Below are positions 22,277 to 34,200 of a stretch of DNA of 64,000 nt, piece by piece. The stretch comes from Macrocystis pyrifera (lineage: Eukaryota > Sar > Phaeophyceae > Laminariales > Laminariaceae): positions 16,922,992-16,986,991 of the forward strand of contig JASSKH010000003.1 of assembly GCA_031763025.1 (NCBI GenBank). Direction: 5' to 3'. Below the pieces are notes generated by a model, which did no database searches, was not told where the DNA came from, and saw nothing but the letters and a program-made list of their open reading frames with translations. Both the position numbers and the translations under genes were made by a program. How positions within the stretch are numbered: the first letter of the stretch is position 1; every line of letters begins with the position of its first letter.

Positions 22277-25200
22277 ATGAACAAAATTTCCAGGAAGAAG
22301 CTGAACACGTGGCTCCGCAAGAGCCTCGCCAACCACCCCGAGAATGACAACGGGCTTGTCGCCTATGTGGAGGCTATCGTGGGCGATGCCGAAGGACCGG
22401 TGCGTTCTTTCTGTGTACGAGTATCAATAGTCATTGTTCGTGTCAGTGTTGCCTTTGGTTGAGGATCAATGCTATTGCCTCGGTCCAGGCTGTGGGCTGA
22501 CTACTTACTTTAACTTTGAGACGTAACATTTATGCCAGTTGGAAATGCGTCAGGTTGGCCCAGCAGCACGGGTCTGCGGCGTTGCTTCTTATTCCTGTAC
22601 CTGGTACGGTACATCATACCGTTGGGCTTGGACTCAAAACCAGGTAGAAAACACGTGAGATGTGCGCGTTTCTGCAAAACTTTCTGCACATGCCATGATT
22701 TTTCTGTTTTCGGTACACAATCTGTGCTACACAGCAAGTGCCTTACTTTGTACACAGCATTCATTCCAGCATTCATCCCATCATTCCATCGAGAATCACC
22801 GCAATTTCAATTTTTACAGTTTCCAATCCATCCTGTTTGTCGAGTTTTTAGCGAAGCCAACTCCACGCGAACAGCGCAGGTACAAGTGCAAAAGTCGAGT
22901 ACCGGGTATATTATTCAGGTTTGCTCCGCTTGGTGCTTTGAGTTGGGTCTCCCCGTCTCCACTCCACAACCACGCCACGCTCCACGCTCGCCCAATTTTC
23001 GATGCCCGATCATCCGGCCAAGAGTCGAAACCGTGGTTTGTTGCCAACACGGCTACGCAGCTCAATCTACGTAGCATTACAAGTAGAGAAGTAGCGGTGT
23101 TAAAGATGTTACCCAACGAGTATATACCCGTCTTGAACGTGTACCCGCCAATTTTGAGGAACAATACACGGGTGCGTACTCGCGAGTGTTTACGGCTATT
23201 TTGGGCCGGTACCAGGGTACCCGTTTGACAGCTGGGTACCCGCCGGATACCCGTTTAACAGCCGGGTACTCGTCTATTATAGCAGCCGGGTACTCGTCTA
23301 TTATTAACAGCCTACCGGCGTGCCCGGGGCTCACACACTCGGCGAGAGTGTAAAGTGTTACGTGTACCCGTGACGGGTATTACAAGCCGTGTGGTACTCG
23401 CGAGCTCCGGGGTGTGCAAAAGGGTATCACCTATAGTACCACCTCTAGTATTGTGTGAGACATGAGGTGCGAGACAGCTTTTTCAGGTTGAAAAGGGTTT
23501 CCGGGAGAACATGTACGCAAACTTACCCTGGACCCTGGGGATAAGTTGCCATCCAAGCGGCTTCCAAGGTAAACCAACGGGTACCCGGCTACCCGAATAC
23601 GCGGGTACCCGTTTAAAACGGAGTACCCGGGTACCCGAGGCGCAAATATTTGGCGAGTACGAAGTGTTACTCGTACCCGTAGGTATTAGCTAGACGGGTA
23701 TATAATACCAGGTACCTGGCTGGTACTCGCGAGTACCCTGGTTAAGTGGCAAAAGATCATCACCTCTACTCTACACGTGGTCTAACACGGCAACACGCAA
23801 CGTATGCATCAACACAACAGCAAACACAGCAGTTCAGCAGTAGCAGTAGCAGCAGCAGCAATACGAGTGGCACACCGAGTATTATGGGGGTCTATATATA
23901 GTTAACGGGACCAAATTTTGTTAGTAAAAATAGGTGAATATATAGGTTTTTATGTATACCATAGGTCCTATGAACTATGTACCCCCGTAATAGTAGCAAG
24001 CCAGCGCCACGAGGCTGCGATCAGCCTGTACTGCTGTCCGGGTAGTTCCTCGTACCCGACCTGGCATTTCTGTCAATCTCTCCGTCGGCCTTGACTGTTG
24101 AGGCTATCAGCTCTCGTCCGCGCGATGAAATGGTGCACTGGTGTCGTGCCGTGTGTGATTCATAATCGGGATATACATGTTACTGATTAGTCATATACCC
24201 GGTGTAAAGTTATGATATAATTGACAACAATGACGAATCACACTATTAATAGCAATAATATACTACAAGCACCAGCCACCAGGTATTTACTGTTTACTTA
24301 AGCCCTTTAGAACCGCAGTCCCGGTTTGGGGACAAACTAGTCAAATTCCAAGTAGTTTGTCCCCAAAACGGGACTGCAGTACTAGAAGGGTTAATGTAGT
24401 AGTTGTTACTTGATGTAGTAGTTGTTGAGATCAGAGAAGACAAGATGGCACGTCGACGCCCGTGTTGACGAAAAACCGGCCTTGACCGACATAAAGCTGC
24501 GCTGTTTTCGAAAAGTTATTGTTGAATGCTGATCTTGATGTTGCTTTTGATGTTTGTGCGGCACCAGGACGAAGACCTGCGAGAAAAGTGGACGGAAAAG
24601 CTGGACGATTTCCTCGCCGAGAGCAGCGCCGACTTCACGGACGTGCTCCTCAAAGGCGTTCGCACAGGCAACTTCGGGAAAATCTGGCGAGGTGGCAGTG
24701 ATGGAGTCGATGGTGGAGGCGGGGTTGGGGGTGGCGACGAACCCAACAACGTTGAAGGGGAGATGGCGGATGCAGACGGCTGGGACGGGCGAGGGGACGC
24801 CGAGGAGGAAGACCCATATCAAGAGGAGCAACAAGACGAGGAAATGGAGTACGAGGAGGAGGATGACGATGACGATGAGGAAGACGGTGGCAGGTCGAGG
24901 CGGAGTCGGCGCCGAGCGAGGGAGGAACCCTTGGAAGAACCAAGCCCTGCCGCGGCCGCCGTTACCGGTGGCCGGAACAACCAGAACACGGGCGGGAGCG
25001 CCAAGCGAGCACGGGTCGACAATGATCGGAGTGAAGGGAAGGGCCAAGGGCAGGGTCAAGGACAGGGACAGGGACAGAAACAGGGGAAGGGGAACAAGCA
25101 AAACACGAACGGTGCATCGGGTAAGGGCGGTCGGGGAGGGAAGCAAGGCGGCAAAGGCCAGCAAGGCCGAGGAAACGGAGGCATGGGATCTATGTCGATG

Positions 25201-28200
25201 CTGGGGGGGGCGCACGGAGGGTCGCAGCAGATGAATATGGGGCGGCCACCGCCGATGAACCCGGGGGGGGGGCAGCAGATGAACATGGGGGTACCACCGC
25301 AAAATATCGTGGGGGGGGCTCAACAAATGAACGTGGGGGGTGGGCGCGGAGGTATCGGGATGGGATCTCTAGCGGCGGGGTCGAGTCAGGGTGGTATAGC
25401 GCCGATGCAAGCGAGGGGACCGGGCCCGGGACAGTGGGGGGTAGGGGGGGGGGGGTGGCGGCATGAACGCCGGGAGGGGGCCTGGGGGCATGGGGCAAGG
25501 CAGCTTTGGTCCTCCTGGGAATATGGGGCCTAACGGTATTGGGAATCACATCGCAGTCTCGATGGGAGGTGGGGGTCCCGGGATGCCCGGTGGTCCCGGA
25601 ATGCCGGGTGCGCCCGGAATGGCGGGTGCCCCCGCAAGGCCGGGTGCCCCCGGAATGCCGGGCGGCCCCAGGATGCCGAGAGGCCCCGCAATGCTCGAAG
25701 TTCCTGGTTCCGGGATGCCGGGGGGGGCTGGGATGCCGGGCGGACCCGGAATTCCTGGAGTCGCTGGGATGCCCAGAGGTCCCGGAATGCCCGGCGGCCA
25801 GATGCAGATGGGGCCGAGGTTCAATCCTCCCCTCGGGGGCGGTGGCTTACTTCCCACACCACCTACCACAGCTGGGTTTGGGCGTCCACACGGTGGAGGA
25901 CGGGGAGCGGCGTTACTGCCAGGACCAGGGCCTCAGACACAAGTGGTTGGCACTGCGGCAGGTCTGCTCGGCCCCGGACGACCGACGGGATCAAACGTGG
26001 CCGGACCCAACGCTGGTAGGGGCGGGGTGGGAGCGCCGATGGGGACCGGACGTCCCGTCGGCGGGAGGGGCGACAGGGGAGGGCCTACCGAGAGCGGCGG
26101 GCGGGGCAGTGGAGGGGCGCTACTGGACAGGCCTGCTCAGCAAGCCCGAAGCCCGGGCCTTAGACCGACGCCAGATGCACACGCGTTCGGCCCCACCGGC
26201 CCCCCAGCGGGGCAGCAACGTAGGTCTATGGAGAGAGATGGAAATGGGGGTGGCTTGCCCAGGCCTGCGCAGCAAGATGGCCGGCCGCTGGGCATGGCGG
26301 ACAGCGGTCAAGGGTTGCGGCGAGGTCCGGGTGGTGTTTTTCAAGGTCCATCGAACATGCGGTCCGGACAGGGGCCAGCTCAAGGTCAAGGGCGAGGTCA
26401 AGGTCAAGGGCAAGGGCAAGATCAAGGTCAAGGGCAAGGGCAAGATCAAGGTCAAGGGCAAGGGCAGGCCTTGCGCCAGGGTGTGGACACCAGACAGGCG
26501 TTCGACAACCGACCGGGGCCGGGAGCGCACCGTGGACCTCCTCAGGAGATTATGAGCCGCGGCCACGACGCGCGGCAGACGCAGGATCATCGGGAGGGCT
26601 TGGCCGGACGGCAGGGACCGCAAGACGCGCGCAACGCTAGGCAGAGCAAGGGCCGAAGCGTGTTCGACAGGCTTGGCGCGCCGTTGGTTGGTGATGGCAG
26701 GGTGGGAGAAGAACGAGAAGACCGGCAAGACCCTGGCTCACGCCGAAGCCCTGACCCTCAGCAGCAGCACGGGAGAATGGCGGGTCGTGGTGGCGGCGGT
26801 GGTGATAGTGGTAGTGGTGGTGGTGGCGGCGGCGGCGGCCGCGGTAGTGGTGGCAGCGGTGGTGGTCGCGGTGGTAATGACATCCGTCAGCAGCCCAACA
26901 TGCGCCAGGGGCCTGATTCGCGCCGAAGCCCTATGGAAGACCAGCTGGGCGCGCAGCGAGGGCAGGGCCCCCAACAACGCGTACAACCTACGAACGTTAG
27001 AGAGGGAGGTTCGGCCAGGGGGAGCCTGCAAGACGGCAGGGGTGGGAGGCCAGAACCGCTGTCGATCCCAGGCGGCAGGCCGGGACAGGGGACCGCTGGC
27101 ATGCAGGGTGCAAGGTCTGAGCTGGTGGGCGGGCCTGGGAGAGGCAGCCCAGACATTGGTCCCGACGTTAACCACGGCAGTTTGGGCCGCGCTCTAGGTC
27201 CTGGCGGTCAGCCGTACCCTGGGGGGAATGGAATGGCCCGTGGAGGTCCTGCCGGCGGCTCGCTCCAGAATTTCTCGCCCAGAGGCCCCGGTCCTCAGGT
27301 GTCGCCACACGGGGGGGGCACGGCGCAAAGCTGGGCCGGGCAGCAGCAACAGCAAGACCGTTCGGCACCAGGCGGCGGCAGCGGCGGTAGGCAGCAAGGC
27401 CAAGGCCTGGACCACTCACCGCCGCAAGACGCGGCGCAGCAGAGAGCTCACAACGCACCTCAGGGGACGAGTTCTAGGCAGGGCGTGGGCGTCGGCGGCG
27501 CGACGGGGCACGCTCGAGACCAGTACCAAGGGGGGCAGGAGCGGGGAGCGAGGTCAGACTTCGCACGCGGCGGTGGCGAAGGCCGACCGCAGCAGGCAAT
27601 GGGGGGCGAGGACCACGTCCGACCCCGTCCAGACCAGATGCCGCAGCAGTTTCAGCATGGTACGGGCCCTGCCCACGGCCAGGCCCGCCGTCCCCCGGTG
27701 AGCGGCGGGGGGGGGGGGGCGCCGCACGCGGGAGGCGGAGCGCTTGCGTGGGGAGGCTTCGGCGTCGTCAAAGACGGGGCCAACCAGCGGGACAACCAGT
27801 CGGGACAGGCACCGAGGAGCTTTGTGGGTGACCGCGGGTCGGCAGGGCCGTCCACAGGGCCGTCTGCGGGCGCACGGCCCGCACAGCCGGACCATTCCCA
27901 GGATCGGTTCTCGTCGCAGCGTGTGCAGCTTGACGCGGGTCAAGCGGTACGTGGCGAGACGCAGGGATGGAACGACTCTGGCAGCACAGGGAAACCCCAT
28001 CGTGGTGAGAGTGACGAGAGGCATGGGGAGGAGGAGGCGGCGGTGGGGGTGAGGGGGTGGGCAGCGCCAGCGCCAAAGCGTAAGGTGCGGGCTACTGTTC
28101 GGTGCAGCATGGTGCCTGCGGATGTTGGGCCTGTGGAGTTGTCGCAGCACTTCGTCGAGTTTGGCAAGATCGTCGACATTCGACTCCGGCTTGTGAGGCC

Positions 28201-31200
28201 GGAGGAAGGGGGCAATGGGGAGAAGGAGGCCCTTGTGCAGTTCGCGAGCGCTCGCCAGGCCGAAGTTTGTGTGGCGGTGAGATTTTCCTCCCCTGTCTTC
28301 CTCCCGTGTTTCCTTGGAATGTCGCCGCCTTTTAGACGTATTCACGGCCTTGACAGTTCCATCGGGGGTGAGGGGGGTCAAAGCGCTCCTGGTGTCGGTG
28401 TTGGTGGTGGTGTTGATGTTGTTGCTGGTGTTGGTGCTGTTGCTGAGGAGCACTTTTTTTTTGTCACGTCTTGCAAAGGCTATTTGAGGCTTGGGAGTGT
28501 TGTCGTCAGGGCCTGCGCGGCGGTGGGATTTGGCGATGGGCTTAGCGCGCGGTAACGCCCGCCGTGTCGCCCGCCCCCGAAGCCACTTCTCTTTATAGCG
28601 GTCAAGCTTGCCCGCGCTTGTATCGCCACACACGGATAGTGCAAGTAGCCGTTTCGGTAGTACATGAAGCCTGTACAGTATACCTGGTATACAGTATCGG
28701 TATGATGCAACCGGCTCCAGGGATTATTCGCACTTCCGGACGCAAGGGCGTTAGCTAGCCAGACGAGCTTGCCTTACCGTCCGTTCTCATCACAGAACCT
28801 TCCGCACCTCAGACAGATGGTCTAGAGAGAATCGATGCCCACTTCATGATCTAGATCATTCAAGGCGGATAGGTTCGCTCTTGTATGATCTACACCAGCT
28901 CATGCTGCCGGGTGGGACCCGTATAATCTGCATCATGTACTGCATGTAGCACATGTTTCCTGGATTGTGTCTGTACTGTGCAGGTCCTGCATTATCTCTC
29001 ACAAGGGCAGGCAGGTGAGGAACTAGATCGTCATCTACTGCAGATCATGATCTCTTTGAAGTGTAGAACACTCGCGTTTAGGAATGTTCGATTTACGGAG
29101 CCTCCATCCCCCCCGTCCGTGTGAACCCGCCCGGTCGTTCGTCCGCCCGGCCGTTGCCCCCCTTTCTGTTAATGGTTTTTCTGTGACCAGTCTCCAAAAG
29201 CCGTGCTTGGAAACCGCTTCATTGTGGTGGAGATGAGCGAGGTCAACCTGGTCGACGTGGACCCGAACTACGTCGATTCGGGGGAGTCTGCTGCGAAAGC
29301 GGAGGCTGCCGCGGCGGCTGCGAAAGCGGAGGAGGCTGCGGCGGCGAGGGCAGAAGCCGCCGCCTCTCTGGCGTCGAGGAAACAGGCGCACGAGACTCTT
29401 ATCGTGAGACACGAACCAACAACCCTTTTTTGTTGTCTGTTTTTGCGGTTTGGCCCCGAAGTTGTCGCCTGTCGTATGTGCTTTGAGGAGAGCGCCTATT
29501 TGTAATCCGCGGGTTCTTTTGTAGAACCGAAAAACCCGTGGTAGCCTCCAAACAAATACCCGGGAAACATGTCTTATCCGTCCCCTTGCTCAGAATTTCA
29601 AGTTGAGGTGAAACGACGCAATACACCATAATACGTCTTGTACCGCAGTACGAGTACTTCGTAGAAATACTTCGTAGAAATAGGTACACCATGTACTGGT
29701 ATATAAATTAATTCGTACCTGGTGTTTACTCCAGACAGACAGCAAAACACAAATGCTGTTGTTCTTTTGCCGAATGCAACGGTCGCAGCACCACCCCCTG
29801 CTGTAGTTGAGGAGGACACTTTACGCTACTACGGGGGACCGTAGTGAACAGGACCAAATATTGTTGGTGAAAATAGGTAAATATATAGGTTTTGTGTGTA
29901 CCGTAGGTCCTGTTTACTATGGGCCCTCGTAATAGCTTGCTTGGCCTATATTGGCTGAGACTGACGGAAGTTCGAGTGTAAACTGTAGGCCACCGCGAGT
30001 CAAGTGCACGAGGCACAGCAAGCAGTCGCATATTTCGTTGGAGTCTTCGGGAGAACGGTGCTGGTATCTATCTCATCGGTGGCATCTCTGTCCTACACCT
30101 CCCGCCGTTTCACCTGCCTACTGCGGGTCCGCGCCAGGCGGTGTGTGTCCACGCCAGGCGGTGTGTTTCTCATCGCCTGCCGCTCTCGTCCCGCTCGCTG
30201 TCGCCTAACTTTGTCCCCCCGCTTACTGGCGGTCGTGTGACTGCCGTCGACGCTTTTTTTGTCTCGTGATTTGAAAACACCTTGTGTCTTTCCTCCTAAA
30301 ATTGAAATTCTGAACACGGGGACGGATAAGACATGTTTCCCGGGTATGTATACATTCCATGCAGAACATTTTTTCCAGAAATTCATCATTCGCATATTGA
30401 ATTGTTATACGGTGGGCACTTATTTTCAGAACACATAAAATATACTGTCGGAAAGCTCTGTTTGAGACAGATAGAATCATCGTGTCAGTTTTTTTTTTTT
30501 CGTCTTTGCGTCGGAGTAGTTCGTTTTTTTCCGACAAAAAAATGTTAAGATTGTGGAGGCCGACACAGCAGTTGTCATTTATTTATTTTACACCGGTTTC
30601 GAACGTATCTTGTCTAGAGGCAAATTGCTCTGGACGCAGATTTTGGTTTCATCTATTTTGAAGTGAGACGTCGGCAAAAAAAACACTTTTCCCGGCTCCA
30701 GCTGTGGAGATGTTAGCGCAAAAATGGCACGATGGATGTCGAAAAACTCCTCGGATTCGGATGAATTGGACCTGGACCCTGGATCACTTTTTGTGTTTTT
30801 TCGAAAAACTTTTTGTGGGCCGAAAAAACGACTTGTCATGAATCTTCATAGTGTATTATGACATACCAGGTATATATTAGGGCAAATGCCAAAATCAGGT
30901 ATACCTGATCCGTTTGAGCCAAAATCAGGTACATAATAAAACCAAGTAAAAAACGCGCGCCACGAGCGGCGTGATGTCTATGACAATCAGGTAAAAAAAG
31001 AATGCGCCTAAAGCACTAAGCGCGTGCCACATGGCCTCCAAAATCATCTGAATTGTTTTGTTTCCTTCAGGGTGTAGGTACCACGGGCTCCACTTGGACC
31101 TGCAAAGAGTCACTATTAATATGCTTCGTTTGTTTCGCCACGGCGGGAGCGCCAAGAGTATTTACTCTGGCGCCCCCCCCCCTGTTGACAGCTTTAAAGC

Positions 31201-34200
31201 TTCCAGGCCGTCCTCGCGGAACTGCCTGCTCGGCACGAAATTATCTTGCCGTACCAAACATGAGACCACCTCGACGCGGGGTGGTGCAGACGAAACGCCG
31301 AGTGTCCATGGTGCTGTAAAGACTGCTGTGAACATAGAAAACAACAGAGTACACTCAACAACTATTAACTGAAGCACATCGCACACCCCAAAGGAGAAAA
31401 AGTGAAACCAGCGTACGCATGTATGCATGTATGTGCATACTTTTACGTACGACGTACGAGGATAGAGTTTATACGTCAATACAGAAGAATTTCAACCGAG
31501 GGAGGGCAGACGCATACGGAGAGAAAACACAGCAGTGTACGTATGGCCTCTCTGATTGGTTTAAAGTTGGCCAAAATCAGTTGAAAGCTAGACAGAGTAG
31601 AAAAAATCAGGTGTACCTTGGCCTTTTCGTGCCAAAATCAGTTACAATGTCAGCTTGGCCAATAGCAGGGCTCCTGGTGTGTGTTTTGTACTTGATTTCA
31701 GTATGTAACTGTATTTGGCACGAAAGTGGCCAGGTATACCTGATATTGGCAAAAACCCTACCTGGTATATATTATCGTGTATGGACAGATGCATCATTGT
31801 GGGTATACATAAAATACATTTTTGTACCTACTCCTGTATACGTACATGTGTATTCTCGAAAAATCAGGTATGCGTTGGGCGTCATCTCTATTTCTTTTCG
31901 ATTCGGATTATTTATTTATTTTTTTTCAGCATTTCGGGGTAATTTCGGGGTAATTTTTCCCAATTTTTTCAAGAAATGGCCATTGTTGATGGATTTTGTT
32001 TTTCAAGACCGGTTTTAGATTCATCTCGGCCGCGCGATTCTGGAGCACTTTGTTCCACGTGTCGATTCTCGAAAATGACGGAAAACAAACGATACCCCCT
32101 TTGGAGAAATTGTTCTGCCCGGACCATACGGAGGCCACAACTGGTGTTCGGTTCTAAAACAATAACCCGCGGGTTACAAAGAGGCCCTCCCTGCTTTGGG
32201 AGGGGGTAGGGGGGTGGCGAATCGATTGTGTGTTGCGGGTCATGACGTCAGGGGCGCCGCGCGTGTGCTTGGTTGATTGTCCCTTTCATGGTTGATTGGT
32301 ATCGGTCTTGTTGCGATGCACCAGTACCTGCCGCTAAGGATACCGCTATCGGGACTCAATTTTGGCATTTATTTTTCCTTTTCCTCAGATCCCACGCTGT
32401 ATTTTGTCAACGTTTTCACGTTCGTCTGGGTAGATGGTGCTTCCCTGACCTCTCCCTTCCTCACCCCCCTCCGTCGACCTGGCTTGCTCTCTTGCGGCTC
32501 TCTTGCGTGTGACAGGCGCAGGCATCGAAAACCCGAGATGTAGTGGCGCAGCAGCGACTGTTGATCCTGCTCAAGGAGCGCGTGAAGGTCGCCACCGAGC
32601 AGCTGGTTACGACCAAGCAAAAGCGGGAGAAAGTTAACGGCTTCCTCAAGGTGCCTGTCACGTGCCGAACGCGTGCTTCACTTATGGTTGCCGGGTGCTT
32701 GCCGTTTTTTGCCGCGTTCTTTTCGCGTGTGTTTCCGGTGTGTCTGCCGTGTGCCTGCCGTGCGGTGGCCATGAGCTTGCGGTGTAATTCCCATACGCGC
32801 CTCGCGTACTTTGTTGTGTGTTACTCGCGCTGGTATTTGCTTTATATCTAGCGTGTTGCATGTCACAGGTCGTTCGCCGCGCCTGGTTTGTTATAATTTC
32901 CTTGGAATTTTCTTTGAATATGCGGAAAAGGTTCGGTAGTATATGGGTAGACACGGCGAGTGACCGCGGAAGTTTTTTTTTTTTTTTTTTTTTTTTTTCT
33001 GTAACCCCTTTCTTGCTGCACCCACGTTTTCGGGTGCAATCTGCTTGGGGTTAATGTGGGGTATTTTTCGGCAGCGCTAAAAGGCGCAAGGTTGAGGTTG
33101 CAAACAGGAGTCAACGCGCGGAGTTGTAGACAGCCCAACTCTCCCTTCTCCAGTCTCCGCGAAACACGACGGGTGGTATCCCGTAGAGGAGGCTAAGTGC
33201 AACTCTTACGCGGCCGAAGCCTTGCCGAATTGGTCCGCAGTGCTGTATGTGTCTGTACCTGGTAGCAAGGGCACGATGCAAAGGAAGTTGGTGACCTGTC
33301 GGCGGCAGTATCGGTGTTGTCGGCGGTTGTCGCCCGCTTGTTTTCTCTCATCCCCGCGCCTTTGCCTGTGCTAACGGCCTCGTCCTATATGACGTTAGCC
33401 TTGCCGAAATCCTTGTTTGTGTCGTGTCACACTCATGTCTTACTCAATCGCGCCTTCGCCTGGGCGACGTTTCTGGTGAGTGAAGAGCAATCAACGAGAC
33501 CTTTCCGTGCAATTGCTGTCAGGATTTAGAATGATCGAAAAGCATTGGGGTGCTCGGTCGCCCGAGACCGTACAGTAGGCCCCAGTCGAGGGCGGAACCC
33601 TCTCATCGTGCCCTTCACATTTCCGTCACCGCTGTCTGTGCACAAACCTACTTGCGCCCAGATGATGGAGGAAAAGGAGAAACCGGAAGCAGAGCAGGCG
33701 CGCTACCGGAACATGCTCCATAGCCTCTCGGCCAAGGTGCTTGTTCTAGAAACGGCAGCGAGGGCGGGAGAAGTGCAAGCGCAAGCAAGGTCAGACATAG
33801 CACGACGGGACTTTGTGCGTGCGTGGGTTCGCGCGAACGAGCGACACATGTTGAACGCCCTTGCTGACATCCTCGGCGTGTAGCCCACTCATTCCTTAGA
33901 CATGCAGCAGGATTCCGCCTCAGGAGGCGTCGGGTGGTGTCGGTTACTGTGCCGATACAATCGCCTCTGATGTGCATGCCATGCGTGCGTTCTACTCGTA
34001 GCGCGAGCGGGCGATCGCAACCGAGCTGGCCTTTTTTTTTTTTTTTTTTTTTTTTTTTCTTTAGTGCTCGTCTCGTGTCTCGTGTCTGGTGGCACCTGTC
34101 CGTCTCGCGCTAGCTCGCGAGGCGACGGCGGCGGCGAGAGCCGTGGTGCTGTGGGTTCGCGGTGTGTACGCAACGGCACCCCCGTTAACCCTCACCATTT

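Larger units (their letters stand above)
22400..24567 (+). other. Intron 1 of the RBM26-like gene
   Basis: Donor CCG|GTGCGT, acceptor GCACCAG, phase 0. It contains a GGGTACCCG-rich duplicated region (23100-23760), a TA-flanked MITE (23882-23990) and a TTAA-flanked hairpin MITE (24298-24394). Confidence 0.8.

Noticed and set aside
28277..28555. Extension of the large RBM26-like frame past 28276
   Set aside because: It breaks RRM1, whereas splicing at GCG|GTGAGA to 29191 completes the RRM in phase with [12 protein letters not shown].
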